Counted from the first letter of the stretch, positions 10,901 to 23,200 are shown. The stretch: 64,000 nt of DNA from Owenia fusiformis (GCA_903813345.2 CAIIXF020000001.1:50921885-50985884); one strand, 5' to 3'. Made by a program: numbers and translations. The notes: generated from the sequence alone by a model not told the origin.

Positions 10901-13734
10901 CATTGTGCAACATATGTGTACTCACTGTGCAACATATGCATACTCATTGTTCCATATGTGTACTTACTGTGTGACATATGCATACTGCCCACTGAACTGT
11001 TCTCTGATGACATTCTTCACTGTAGGGTCAGGTTGAGAGACAAGGGTATCCTCCAGTAATGAGATGAACAATTTGGAGAATTCTTGCGCATCCTATAATA
11101 AACATGTAGCCAAAGTGTGAAAATGAGAATTTGTGAAATTTTATAGTTGAGGGTATATAAGGACGTATTATACATTGTACCTTTGGATACCATGCTTTTA
11201 GTGAAAATATATTTCTTAAATCATAATGAGGGACATTTTAGACACCAAAAAGAAAAAAAATGACACCATCACGAGTGGGATACAGTGTGTCAACAGAATT
11301 CAATACTGATATTGTTTCACAGGGCGTGAAAATGAGGGTATGTATTCATACCATTTGCATGGGCAAAGCCAGATAACTAGAAGTGAACTCTGAGAATCTT
11401 CACGTATGCTTGTGTAAACCCTCATTGAATAAAGAGAGAACTCACCTGTTGTTGCCCTGCATCCAGCCCTAAACAATTAATGAATGGAGTTGGGTCGATA
11501 TACCTGAAATTCAAATTATCATATATTATAACAAGATTTTAAGAGGAACCATATGAAAAGAGAAATGAAAATTATGATTCGTAAAATGATATCATTGTTG
11601 CAGTGTTCTTTTTAGATTTTTCCTAAAGTGGGTGAACAATTCTCATTTTCACAATTTCATGATTTTCTCATTTTTAAGTAGATGTAAAATGGCTTTTTGG
11701 GTAGGCGCAATCTTATTTTCACAATCTCAAGTGGGTGTAGCTTCTACTTATTTCAATGCTTGAAAATGCAAACCTACCTCCTGTTGCTGAACTGAAGCAA
11801 GGCAAATATTAACTGGAGATGTCCTGGTATTCCAGTTGGAGTGAGATCCTGTAAAGTGTCATTGTTCACAGCAATGCTATCTGTTTGAATGGCACTAGAA
11901 GTGTCCCCTGATTTGACACATGTGTCTCCTTTATTGGTAGAGCACTTTTGACCTTGTAGGTCTTCTTCACTAGAAATATGGGGCTTTGGGGTTTTATCTA
12001 TATCTGTGATGATGTCATCCTTTCCTGAATCATCAGTATTTTCTGTCTTAGTATTATGCTGATCTGAAATACATTTATCCAATGTAATCTGGTCTTTGTT
12101 ACCAAGGCATTCATTTGAGGATTCTTTAATGTTCACTGTTGGGGAGTCGTTTGCTTTAAATGTGCCATCTGCTTTTTCAATGACAGTCTTGTTGGTTAAA
12201 GTTTTTGGATTATATTTAGAATCTTTAGGATTCTTATCTCCTTCATTGTGCATTGCTTCAATATCTGACTGTATAGATTGAATTTTAACATCACTTGTGC
12301 CTTCACAAATACTTCCAGTCCTATCTGGAATTTTTGGGCTTGTGTCCTCAGGATTTTTCCACTTATAAATGGCACTGCGGAATTCTTTGTTGTGGAACCA
12401 GACTTGTAACAGTGTATTCACATAGCAAGTGGCCCCAAGATTCTTCAGTCCAACAAAGGAGCCCTGGAATTGTGGTAATATTGGGTTAAATATGACATGT
12501 TAGAATGGCAAAGGGCTTTCGAGTGCCAATGGAATTGGAAATTTATGGTTTGAATAAATATGAATTGCTGTTCAAAAAATTAGCGAAGAACACAGTCAAG
12601 GGTTTACCATAGTCAAATTTTTTGAGCCATAAATGTTTGCAATTTTACCAGTTACAAGTTTCCAAGATGGCCATCAGCACAGCCTTGTTTAAAATTGCAA
12701 GTATGAGGAGAAACATAATTTTCTACCTATCCTGATGCCAAGTTTTCTTTTACAATGTAAATGCTTGAGTGAATGAATATATATTTATATACAATTCATA
12801 CAGTTTAAGAAATAAATGCTTACTTCCTTTCTCCTTTCATTGTTAGGATCTTCAAGATCATGCCAGTTACTATCATCAATTTCCCCAAGCCACTCTTTCT
12901 CTCCAAGTCCACCTAAGCAATGAGGGTTACCTTTACAGTTGCGCCTACAATAATTCTAAGTTTATTAAAAGGTGTCGGTGATATTCAGAGGGTTAACTCT
13001 CTAAACTGCCCTGAAATACAATGATAATGATAGTAAACATTGCTTTGCTGTTGACATTCCTATATTTCAATATGTAAGCATATACCAAAAGTGATCATCT
13101 AATTAGCATATTATAGAAATGACAAGGACTTGATTATAAAAGGTAACATTTTCAAAAGAACAACACTTGCAGAAAGCAGGGGAAGCTGATCAAATTAGAT
13201 AACTCAAAGAGTCTTAAGCACAAAATGAATCTGTAATACATTAACATCCATTGTTGAACAATTTTTAGATAATTTTCTTGATGACTTTTTTTTAAGCGAA
13301 GGCAATTTGCCTGTTGCCAATTACTATTATAGATATTATAAACAATGAATAATAGTTTTCACATGTTGGTGTTTACAAATTATGGTAGAATACATGTACA
13401 ATTTGAAATTAGATAATATTAATAATCAAATGTTGAAGTGATTAAACTTTGTTGAGAAAGTGTGGAACTGCCTAATTAACCATAAACACCTCTAACAGAA
13501 AAACAAAACATCCAAAATGAAAACAGCTTATCCCGTACCAGGACTAAGTCCGGGATATAGTCCTGGCACTGGATAAAAAACAGCACTTTTGTATTACCTG
13601 CATGATCCCTGCTTACAGTGAGGTATGTGCATCCTATAAGCTGTCTCTACATTGAGAAGAGAGACATTCTCAGGTTCAGTTGTATCAGCCCAGAGCCAGA
13701 TAGCCTTATCTATCTGTTGTTTAGTGGGAGGCAT
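4931..13734 (-). CDS. USP48: ubiquitin carboxyl-terminal hydrolase 48, exons 1-16 (3' part outside window)
   Basis: Nuclear cysteine protease that removes ubiquitin from proteins. Coding exons, in transcript order: 13734-13598, 12944-12824, 12463-11778, 11503-11446, 11092-10968, 10705-10597, 10224-10091, 9928-9798, 9337-9158, 8430-8320, 8035-7929, 7598-7523, 7159-7042, 6667-6572, 5706-5587, 5067-4931. All junctions are GT-AG and keep frame, giving about 815 residues. The Cys box [13 protein letters not shown] puts the nucleophile at Cys99 and the His box [10 protein letters not shown] puts the catalytic His at 522. The zinc-ribbon cysteines CNHC and CAVC are present. Exons 11-16 match the DUSP-domain region. 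A Ser/Thr/Asp/Lys-rich insertion of about 150 residues in exon 3 separates the Cys box from the [10 protein letters not shown] segment. Start: the first Met of [15 protein letters not shown], as in known USP48. Roughly 200-400 C-terminal residues, including the ubiquitin-like domain, are beyond base 1. Confidence 0.95.
5828..6437. mobile_element. fold-back element with arms of about 200 bp, USP48 intron 14
   Basis: The left arm (5828-6025) and right arm (6236-6437) are inverted copies with scattered mismatches. Both ends carry GGAATATTCC, and the inner ends pair GACTCTCAACTT with AAGTTGAGAGTT. The middle 210 bases are not paired. No coding capacity. Long imperfect arms fit a non-autonomous fold-back DNA transposon. 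I did not identify a clear target-site duplication. Confidence 0.8.
6955..7030. repeat. dispersed repeat fragment of the GTAGCCAGG...GGGGG family
   Basis: GGGGGCTTAGCCAGC and its inverted partner CTGGCTACGCCC flank a G-rich core. Related G/C-run repeats with GTAGCCAGG or AGTTAGGGGCGGG text recur at 8468-8632, 27727-27908 and 62393-62455. It lies just downstream of exon 13 of USP48. Confidence 0.5.
8468..8632. repeat. dispersed C-run repeat, USP48 intron 9
   Basis: A run of nine C bases is followed by GGCCAAAAAGTC, CATTCTGGGCACTTTTTAAG and two copies of AAGTGAACCCCC. The same text, including AAGTGAACCCCCTCGGCAAA, occurs at 62430-62450, and related wording is found inverted at 27760-27900. Non-coding. 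Confidence 0.6.
10388..10580. repeat. dispersed repeat with GTCACCAC...GGTGGTGA palindrome, plus adjacent split hairpin
   Basis: Bases 10388-10490 carry TGTTACAGATGCCGAC, CCAATCGCCAACCAC and a palindrome ATGTCACCACTTCTGGTGGTGA. The same modules recur near 25548, 32130 and 56885. Immediately after, ATACTGTATAAGTGGTTAATTTGCC (10492-10516) pairs with two separated partners, GGCAAATTAACCAC (10539-10552) and CCACTTATACAGTAT (10564-10578). The right end is only 17 bases from the 3' end of USP48 exon 6. Confidence 0.7.
10858..10990 (-). repeat. tandem array derived from the USP48 exon 5 / intron 5 junction
   Basis: On the minus strand the end of exon 5, its 5' splice site (CACA|GTAAGT) and the following ACACATATG are repeated downstream as TATGCATATGTTGCACA|GTGAGT|ACACATATG. 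More degenerate copies of 20-24 bases follow. About four partial units are visible. The array therefore contains decoy splice donors next to the real one at 10968. Confidence 0.8.
13529..13566. other. interleaved inverted repeats near the USP48 intron 1 donor
   Basis: TATCCCG (13529-13535) pairs with CGGGATA (13551-13557), and CCAGGACTA (13538-13546) pairs with TAGTCCTGG (13558-13566). The two pairings are interleaved and cannot easily form together. In the transcript they start about 31 nt inside intron 1. Confidence 0.75.
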
Positions 13735-13779
13735 TGTCACGAGCGTACACACTTGACTTCACATCCAATTAGGTTTTTG

Positions 13780-14620
13780 AAGTCCAGGGCAGGGCACAGA
13801 AGGCAACGAACTAGCAGACAAGATGGCCAAGAAGGCAGCTGAAAATGCCAAACAGCTCACGGAGACCAACATCACAAAGACTACAGCTTATAATAAGATT
13901 AAAAATGGCTGCACTCACAAATGGCAGTCCAGATTTGAGAACTCTAGTAAAGTGAGCTTCATTCAAAACCTGGTCCCTAAGATCAAAACCAAAAGTTTAA
14001 GCGTTCAGGTAGGAAATAGGTACAATAGAGTATTAACAAACCAATTTATGTCTGGGCACACACAACTTAACAAACATCTCTCAAAGCTAAACCCTGAGAA
14101 TAAGTCCCCTAATTGTACTCATTGTATGGTCCCCGAGTCAATACACCATTTTATATTTGACTGCTCCTTATTCCAGGACCAAAGGGAGGAACTACTTGCT
14201 CGCATCGACACTATCTTACTAGGAGAACAACACCCGCAAATCATAGACTTACAACTCATACTAGGTCTAAACACAAACATCAACGGACCCACCAACAGAA
14301 CAATCACAGAAGCGCTGCATCGCTATCTGCAAAATACAAAAAGATTTTAAGCAAACAAAATAAAAAAGAGACAGTGACTCTATACCAAACTCATGAGATA
14401 GTGACTCTTTTACAACTTAATACAGGATTAACTATATTTCTACTACCGTCATAATATTGAAATAATATATTCTTAGCGCTCTCTCTCCAACTTAGCAAAG
14501 TATAAGTGAAAAGTATAAGTGATAATAGTACCGAAGTGAATAACTGAGTAACCAGTGTCCAAAGGCAGCATTATAGTGCCAATAGTGTCACACGGACACT
14601 TAAAAGGATCAAGAAGAAGA
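13780..14620 (+). mobile_element. 5'-truncated LINE (RNase H-bearing, I/Jockey-type)
   Basis: Begins about 46 bases from the USP48 start codon, in the opposite orientation, with the end of a retrotransposon RNase H domain (GNELADKMAKKA). It continues through the ORF2 C-terminus to a TAA at 14350. A 3' UTR-like stretch ends at an AAG-repeat tail near 14590-14605. Long 5' truncation with an intact 3' end is the usual mark of a LINE insertion. Exact target-site duplications were not resolved. Confidence 0.75.
13783..14350 (+). pseudogene. LINE ORF2 C-terminal fragment (RNase H end and CCHC-like motif)
   Basis: About 188 open codons; the first Met is at 13823, but the homology starts upstream of it. 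The N-terminal text SPGQGTEGNELADK is the last motif of the element RNase H domain, one residue shorter than the usual PGHxGIxGNE spacing. Further on, NCTHC followed by SIHHFIFDC gives a Cys-Cys-His-Cys arrangement typical of the ORF2 C-terminus in RNase H-bearing LINEs. RT and endonuclease are missing. The frame is undamaged, so the insertion is young. Confidence 0.75.
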
Positions 14621-15464
14621 AGAAATATCAATTAATGTCTTAAAATAATATTAGTATGAGTTAATATATGCACAGGTCTTGTATTCATGATATGTCTTTT
14701 ATTTTCAAATGTTGCCAATTCAACAACAAAAATTTTGAACAAACACCGCCAAAAATGAAGTTGATTTTGAACGCAAGTAAATATACAAAACAGCATTACC
14801 TTTCAAGCTATAATAGAGACATCGTATGCACTGTTATACCCAAAGTATAATCTATCAATTTGAGGAAATATTAAGATGTAGAAGCAGAGATTTTACCGAA
14901 TATGTTTAATAATTTCACAAAAACAAAACCAAGATTTTACATCCGGTCATTTATTCTAACGAGCGTGCAAAAAGCTGTGAGACGTGAGTGTCGATATTTT
15001 TTATATTATCCATTTCGTGCCGATTTGAAATGATCAAGAATATTATATGCGTGTATAATGTTTTGTACAGAAATGTGTCTCAGGTTTTGTCGTAATCTAA
15101 CTTTTCTGAATGAGCTTAGTCGTATATTTGAGACAAATATTTCAATATACTCTATTATCGCCCATTGATTTTACAGTTTCCTAAAAGAAGCACAGGAATT
15201 CGTCTAGAACTAGAGGTCAGGTTCATAGATGCCCTCAACTCCAATGGATATTTTTATGTATCGAAAACCCTCATATTGATTAATTGATGCAAATTTTTCT
15301 TGTTCCAAGAACATCTCGTCGTTCCTCGTTCGTTCTTCGTTCGTTCTTTCATTCATCATTCTCTTCTACCCCCATAAATGTTGAGTTGATTTTTCAAATC
15401 ACTGTTGACTACTTGTGTATTGAAATCTTGGGGTAGAAAATAAGCTGGACTAATGGTTATGTAC

Positions 15465-15552
15465 ATAGGCCAAGGGAAAAGTAATAGTAAGCTGTATATA
15501 GAAGAGACTGTCTCCTCTATATACGGCTTACTATTACTTTACCCTTGGCCTA
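15465..15552. repeat. near-perfect hairpin, 43-bp arms
   Basis: ATAGGCCAAGGG...AGAAGAGA (15465-15507) pairs with TCTCCTCTATAT...CCTTGGCCTAT (15510-15552) with about four mismatches and almost no loop. Flanking text (ACTTGTGTATTGAAATCTT before it, ATTCAGCTTTGAGTG after it) is shared with the hairpin at 44690-44815, so both belong to one repeat family. A transcribed copy would form a long double-stranded RNA. Confidence 0.85.
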
Positions 15553-15809
15553 TGGTTATGTATTTGAAATTCAGCTTTGAGTGCATCTGTGTTACATGTA
15601 TCTCGTTCCAAGACTATCTCTATGTTCAGAAACGAAGAGGATGGGCTTGGAACAAGATAACATCTGTGCACATTTATAATACTGTACTACTCCAAGTGAT
15701 CACTCTTCGGATACATGTAGTTCCGTATTTTCAAGAATTCTCATAGCTTCCAAATTTGAGTTAAATGTTATATTCAGGTACATGTACATGTAACTCACTC
15801 CATATGTGG

Positions 15810-15895
15810 CATACACATAAATGTACCTGGATGTACACATAAATGTACCTAGATGTACACATAAATGTACCTAGATGTACACATAAATGTACCTC
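15810..15895. repeat. 22-bp minisatellite, about 4 copies
   Basis: Unit ACACATAAATGTACCTAGATGT in head-to-tail copies; the first has GG in place of AG. Intergenic. Confidence 0.95.
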
Positions 15896-17205
15896 GTTGG
15901 TTAGTTGAAGGTTAATAAGTTTTAACAATGTCTGAGAATTCAGAAAATTCAGCAACCTACTTTTTAAAAGCACAGTACTAAAAATGAATTCACTCCTTTT
16001 ATCTGAAATATCTATTTGTGATCAACTAATAATCTAGGTATAGTTGTGTATTCATTGTGTAAAACTGAAAAGTGTAGATCATGAATGGAATGAGTTATGT
16101 GTTCCTAGAAATAACATGGAACTAATTAAGAAGCCATTAAAATTTCTGATCATACAGAACTATCTTAATGTGTAACCTTGGACTTAAAGTGTCTCACATA
16201 TTCGATCAAAATTTGCCATGCAAACATGTTAGTCTACTTTACTGGCTCCCCTTGCTGTAACAAGGAACACAAAACACATTAAAACGTAAACATAAAACAA
16301 TTAGTCAGACGATCACTTCACTATGAAAGTTAGGGGTGTTCAAGGCAAATGTGTATTAGCAGAATACGCTGTGTGCATGGACTAACACAATGTCAGTGGT
16401 CATTTACTGTGTCAACTTAGTAACCCTTGCATATCGTGCTCACTCAAGTATTGAATAACTTTTTTTATGATCTAAATGTTTGTGGTTTATAAAATAATGT
16501 GATATATTTTAGTTGGAAATACATTAATAAATATATTCATTCAAACAGCACTAGAATGCTGGAAGAAAGAGCAATGGTGACAAAATGCAGACAGAATTTT
16601 CCGTAAGGGTTTCAAACATTTCTGGACACAATCATACATGTACTTCATGTGTACTATTATTTTAGTGCTGTATTTATAGATATAATTTCTCGTATTAAAA
16701 TCATATTTTCCAGCAATGACTTCAAATTCGGAACCACCCCCATATCACATTTTCTTCAATAACTCCAAACATGTGTAAACATTGACCATGTGCATATAAA
16801 TTCAGATTTCACGAGCTCTTTCCTATTCGAGTACCTCATACACCCCTGCATGGATTCGAGTTGGATTCGCCTTTTATTCGTGAGCGGTACACATCGCAAA
16901 CGCTGATTGGATAAAGATTGCGAGAATCTTTAAGTTATGTATCAATAAATGCCCAATCTGAAGTTTCAAAAATGTTTCCACTGTTCAAAATTAGGCCACA
17001 GGTTAATAGTAGATTCAATCTTGTAGCGTCTATAAATGTAGACTATTTACTATACCGTTGAAAATACATGATTCCACTAGATCTTATTTGATTATTCCAG
17101 CTTTTTTGAATGATAAAGGACTTCTGCTGAAAAGTCATATGCTCTACTGACTTACAGTTTACAATTATGTATTTTCCAGATCTCACACTAACCTGAAGCA
17201 ACAAA

Positions 17206-20200
17206 ATGGAAAATCGAGAAAGCAATACACCTTCAAGTGAACCTGATGTTAATAATGAAGCAAAAGCCAATAAAACTATCAGTAAAATCAAAAATAAAAC
17301 ACCCCTGACCATCCCTGATCCCTCTACAAATATCGTTGATGGTAAGATGAGATGTGCATTTTATATCCTGAAGAAGAAAAGATACTGTAGATGTGACCCA
17401 GCTAATGGTATGACTTATTGTGTAGAACACAGTTACCTACTGAATGGGGTGAGTAAATAAAGCCAAATAATGATTTTGCCTATGTTTAGCTTTGCACTTG
17501 GCTTTCCTCAGTGACACAGTAAGGCAATTATAGATGACCTAGTAAAATGAATGGCTTTCTTTTGATTAAATAAAGAGTTTATCCCTTGTCTGGTATTTTT
17601 TGTCAAATTACTTGTAATTCAAGTTGCAAGACAATTGGTGGCTTTTAAAAAGAATGATTAATGCATCAAAGGGTAGTATAATCTCAAATTGTATCAAAAC
17701 TTAAGCATCTTAATACTAAACAGTAAAGCCTATATTCATGTGTATGGAAATCTCTATCATTGTTTTTTTGTTGTTGAGAAATTCTTATTTTAAATATATT
17801 TTGCATGTACACTGTAGAATATAACTTTTTTGTAGAAAGACATTGAAAGGAAAAGAGTGGCATGTCCTTTGAATCCTAAACAGTAAGTCGGTGTTTTTTC
17901 TTGGAATAGTATTTTATGTCACTTATGATACTAAGGCCATAAGAAGTAGATTCTTTGTTTTGCGTCCTGGCATAATCCAAATCATGCAAGGGTACAAGGA
18001 AAACAAACACAAACTCAAGAAAAAACACAACTTGTTTGCTGAGAAATGTATACATATTATGGGCATAAAAGGGATAACATACCAATTTGCAGTGATTACG
18101 AATACATATCTATACATTTTATACAATATATTTAAACATAGGTATTCTTTAAGGTTAAAAAATAAGAAAATACACAATGTATGCCAAAGTAATCATTAAC
18201 GCTGTCAATTTTGACGCACGTCAAATTATCGGCCATTTCGTCTGATTCTGATTGAATAAGATGCGATGGTATTTTCAGACCCTTGTGATTGCTATTTTGA
18301 TGTGTTTGTTTTTTCTGATTTACTCCAAATCGTGCAAGCAAGGGGACGCAAAACAAAGAATCTACTTCTTATGGCCTAAGTATTATTTATGCTTATGTAA
18401 GACAACATAAAATGAAATCAATAACATGTTTTTATAATTAATTGTTTGAGCTTGAAGGGGGGGGGGGGGGGAAGTAAGCTAAATCTCTATAGAGCTACAG
18501 TTATTTTCATAATAATGAGAAAATATTGCAATTCAGTAAATTCTGTATATCTGAACACCTCAATGTCAACACTTTTTTATTAATAACACCAATGTTCTAT
18601 GATACTGCAACCAGATGGTGATATTTGATAGTGTCATTACTTTTTACTTTAATTTTGACCATAATCTTACATTTCTGATTTCTAGTTCTTGCTATGAAGA
18701 TCAACTTGATAAACATGTAAGGAAGTGTAATGCCAGACAGAGCAATGTTGAGGTAAACTATACATACTATTTACATATCACTACATTACATTGGATGCAT
18801 CTCAGAAGATGTCAAAAGCAGCTCTTTCCAGGCTGTCATATCATTGAATTGGAAAATAATCTTCCAAAGCATGTAAAAAGGGAATCATTGTAATATATTG
18901 AGGTCATTTAAATAATTTTGCTTGTTGGTGTGAAAAAGTACCACTTCAAAATAGCAAAATATCTTCCCAAGTCAATGTTCTACAATCACATTGATTTTTC
19001 AATAGAAAAAAAAAATTTTTAGTCTGTTTATTAGACTTCAAGGAAAGGCATACACATCATGCACCTATAACGAGTACATGTTACTGTATATTTACTCTTA
19101 ATATCATTGCAGCCATATTTTGTGAAAGACATAAACAGTGGTGAGCTGGATGGGAGAAAAGTCACTGAAGTGAAAGAAAAGGTTAGTAATGTTGATAGTA
19201 TGTCATATGTAGTACAGGGTGTTCAAAAAAAAACGCAACCCAAAGAAATCGCTATATCTTGGAAAATACTTATCCAGTTGCACTCATTTTTTCAGGAAAG
19301 AAAGAAGAGACTGTGTATGTAGAGTTCCTGTAGTTATTTAGTTGTAAAACATGAAGCCTTGGACACCTGCTCAAAAGACCTTAGCATTAGAAAGATACGA
19401 AAAACGCAGTCAAAGGTGACTGCCACAGCAATAAAACTGATTAACTTTCTAACCATGGTGTTTTGGCACTTCAGATTTGGCACAAATTATCTTCATTCAA
19501 TGTGTGGTGAATTTGTGGAGTTTCATCAAAATCACTCCAGGGACTTTACAGTCATGGTCATAATACCTTCTTAAGTCTGACTGAACCAGGGCGTTTGACT
19601 GTGTTTTGAACGCATTTCGACTATTAACTGCAAAGTCCCTAGAGTGATTTTGATTTCACTCTACAGATTTACCATACTTTGAATGAAGATGATTTGTGCC
19701 AAATTTGAAGAGCTAAAACACTATGGTGAGAAAGTTATTCAGTTTTTTGCTGTGGCAGTCTCCCCTGACTTCGTATTTTGTATCTTTCTAATACTAATGT
19801 CTTTTGAGCAGGTGTCTAAGGCATCATGTTTTATAACTAACCAACTACAGGAGCTATTCATACACAGTCTCTTCTTTCTTTCCTGAAAAAATGAACATAA
19901 TTGCATTAGTATTTTCCAAGATATAGCAATTTCTTTGGGTTGCGTTTTTTTTTGAACTAGTGCTCCTCATATCTTCTGTTTTTGGAACTTGCCATGCTTC
20001 GAGAAACAAACTTGAAAAAAGGCTCAGACTCTCACATATATTGGGTATGATTGATTTTTCTAGCATTGGAGCATCCCATATTGATGAGTTGTAAAATAAT
20101 GGAAGATAAGTGGAGGACAGTAAAATAGTTGGTCATGACCTCTCGTTCTCATGCTCCTTGTCAATGGTACCTGCTTCACAGTAGGGTTCAATTGCTTTGT

Positions 20201-23200
20201 TACAAAGCATTTTGACCAAAAGTATCTTTGTAGCAAAGGACTTTTGAGGAGTTACCCAGGCGCAAAAATACTTTGCCAGGAAGTTTTTGTCAAGATGCTT
20301 CTTAATGAATACACTCCTAGTTATGGAATTGTGTATTTCTCTTTAGGTGTCTGTCAATACAATACCTATGGAAGAACTGAAAACATTCATAACTAAAGTG
20401 GAGCAGTTATATACAGGTGAGGCTCATTATATATAATTTTACCTGCACAAATATTGTTGTGGAGTGAATGTGATTGTGAGTCTACCAACTGAACAGGCCT
20501 TTGAACTGAAATTGTGAACAGTATGTTCTGTAATAACATGATCTTTGCCTCACTTATATAAGTTTGCCTCACCTATTATTCAGTGCCTCTTACAAACTTT
20601 ATTGCTTCACCTTGAAAATGTAACAAAACACTTTCTAGAACATTATGTACCTACTTTACTATTAAATCAAATATGGCAGACTACATACAATTTTTTGAAG
20701 AAATAATCTGTTACATTTTTGAAAACAATTATGAGAGTGTCACATCAAATGGGCATCAATATATTTTACTAATACATGTACATGTACGTATTGTTATACA
20801 TATGTACCTATGTTATATAAGTTCTGTTTATTTTCTAATAGAGCACTGTCCATTAATAGAGGAAGAGGTCTATTTTCACCCTGTCTTAAAGGATGAGGCT
20901 CAAACCCCACTCTATGGTGCCCCAGCATTGAAACACATAAAACAACAGGTAATATTAACTAATCAATGCCCTTTCCCAATCTGAATTGAAAATCCATTGA
21001 GACAATCAAAGAAATTTTTAAGGCATTTTCAAAACATTCATTGCTTTTCATGGTTTCACCAAATATTTGTAATCATATGTGAAAAATTCAAACATAGCTC
21101 AAGCATTGGGAAATCCATGTAATATCTGTCTGAATAATTTTGCTTTTGCATTGGCCTGTACCTGAAGTACCTTAAACTATAGATTGAAAAAAATATGAAC
21201 TGTATATGATCTTTTTTACTTTTAAGGCCTCTCTATTAGGTCATATGGAAGAGCTAGGCCTGCTGCAAGATAACATACGCTTCATAGAGTTTGGGTCAGG
21301 GAAAGGTATATGTCCTCGTTTTAAAAAAAACGACTTTTGTCATCAACATTTTTGTCATCATTTTTATCATAAAATGGGAAAAACTAGAAATTATTATGTG
21401 GAAAAAACAATGTGGTCAACAAAATCAAATGGGGCCATTCAAATACATTGTATGACAGTTTTTACAATTTAATAGTAAACATAAGAACATTGTCAAAGAA
21501 CAACCAAATACAGACCATCTATAACTTTCTCAACTTTTAAATGACATTACTTCAGAAATAACTAAACGAATCATCACTCCGAAAATTGTTTTGTCCCTCC
21601 CCATAAGTAATCCAACAAATGATGCCATTTCATACAATTCAATTAAGTCTTCCATGTTCATACAGTGTCATAAGAATACTTTTCACTTTGTATATATTGT
21701 ACGCCTGTTGTAAAGTTTTTCCTATTCTGTTCTACACCCTATCATCTTCTTTTAAAGGAGGTCTCTCCCACTGGGCTCAGCTTGCTTTGTCTCACTGTAA
21801 GAATTGCAACTTCACTCTTGTTGATAGAGGAGCAGTGAGATACAAGGTAAATTGCAGCTTTCACATTAAATTGTGGTATATTTCAGTTTTACTTGGTTTA
21901 ACAATAAATATTTTTAGTAGGATACATTAGATTTTCTTGTATAGATTAGTTTAGATCATAGTTTATTTATATATTCATGTATACATTATCTGCTTGATTT
22001 GAGTGTATTATGTAATTTTCTAAAGCTGAATTTTATCACTATTTTAATTTTTCAGTTGGATCGTATGCACCGAGAGGAGAATCAGGGGCCAAATTTTGAA
22101 CGTCTGCGTATGGATATTCAAGACCTTGACCTTTCCAGGGTGCCATCTATTGTGCAACATGCTGGCCCTCTGGTGGCGATGAGTAAACATCTCTGTGGGG
22201 CTGCAACAGGTTAGATATTTTCTGCTTATTATCATTGAAAGAAAATGTAATGGAAGAACCTAATACATGAATCTTTGGGAATCTATGAATCATTCATTTT
22301 TGCACATGTCACATGTCATCACATGTCATCTTTATTTTATCGAGGGACAATGTTGTCTGATAAAAAGTGAGGTTTCAGTACTCCCATACATACAGTATAT
22401 TACTGTCACGTTAACAAAATGATAATAAAAATATGAAGCTCTTTTAGCTAATTTAGTAAATTATGTATTTAGATTGAGCGAAAAATCTGTATTTATTTTC
22501 CTCTTAATCAAGCTTCATTTGTTCAAAATTTTTTAACTTGGTAATTGCTTTGTTTTAATTTACTTTCAGATCTGAGTATCAACTGTTTATCTCGTATTAG
22601 GACATCACCTTTACAAAAAGAACCCATCTGCAGTACAGAACAGGAAAATCATGACCTCAATCAGTCAAATATAGACAATGAAAAGAATGATCTCAATTCT
22701 GAAGGGCAAGAGAAGACAGGGGACAAGAGGATGGATACTTTAGAAAGTTTGGCCAAGAAACCAAAGATAGATGGCAGTTGTGGTGTACTGAATAAAAGGT
22801 GTCGATCAAACTCTAGTCACTGACAAATCACTGAAATAATTTTAATGAAAAAAGCAAAAATTAACTTTAATTCATCATGTACATGATCTGTAGTCTGAAA
22901 ATTTTTCTAAACAAATGATACTGTCTCAACTTCGCTCTCCTCTCAAACAGACTTGTTGAGCGTTTACAATAGATTTTTTGTGGTTATCACCATTTTCTGA
23001 CTGCCAATAGAGGAGTTTCTAAATGATTTTGAAATCTCGCTAATTCTCGTTTTTTCATGAGATTTAAAGAGATTTGCACATTTTACCTCTAATGACTTAC
23101 CTTTCTTTCTTTATGATAGCATATTTGAATTCAGTGATATGTTTCCTACAATAATAGCTTTGATTTACACAATTATGTCATTTAAATCATTCTCCATGAC

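Larger units (their letters stand above)
13735..17205. other. USP48 / TRMT13 divergent intergenic region
   Basis: Holds the promoters of two divergent genes. Contents seen: the LINE fragment at the USP48 side, a near-perfect hairpin (15465-15552) and a 22-bp minisatellite (15810-15895). AT-rich DNA without coding signal lies at 15900-17200. An inverted CCAAT box (GATTGG) occurs near 16907 in a locally CpG-containing stretch (16800-16930) about 300 bases upstream of the TRMT13 start. No TATA box or tRNA gene was recognised. Confidence 0.6.
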
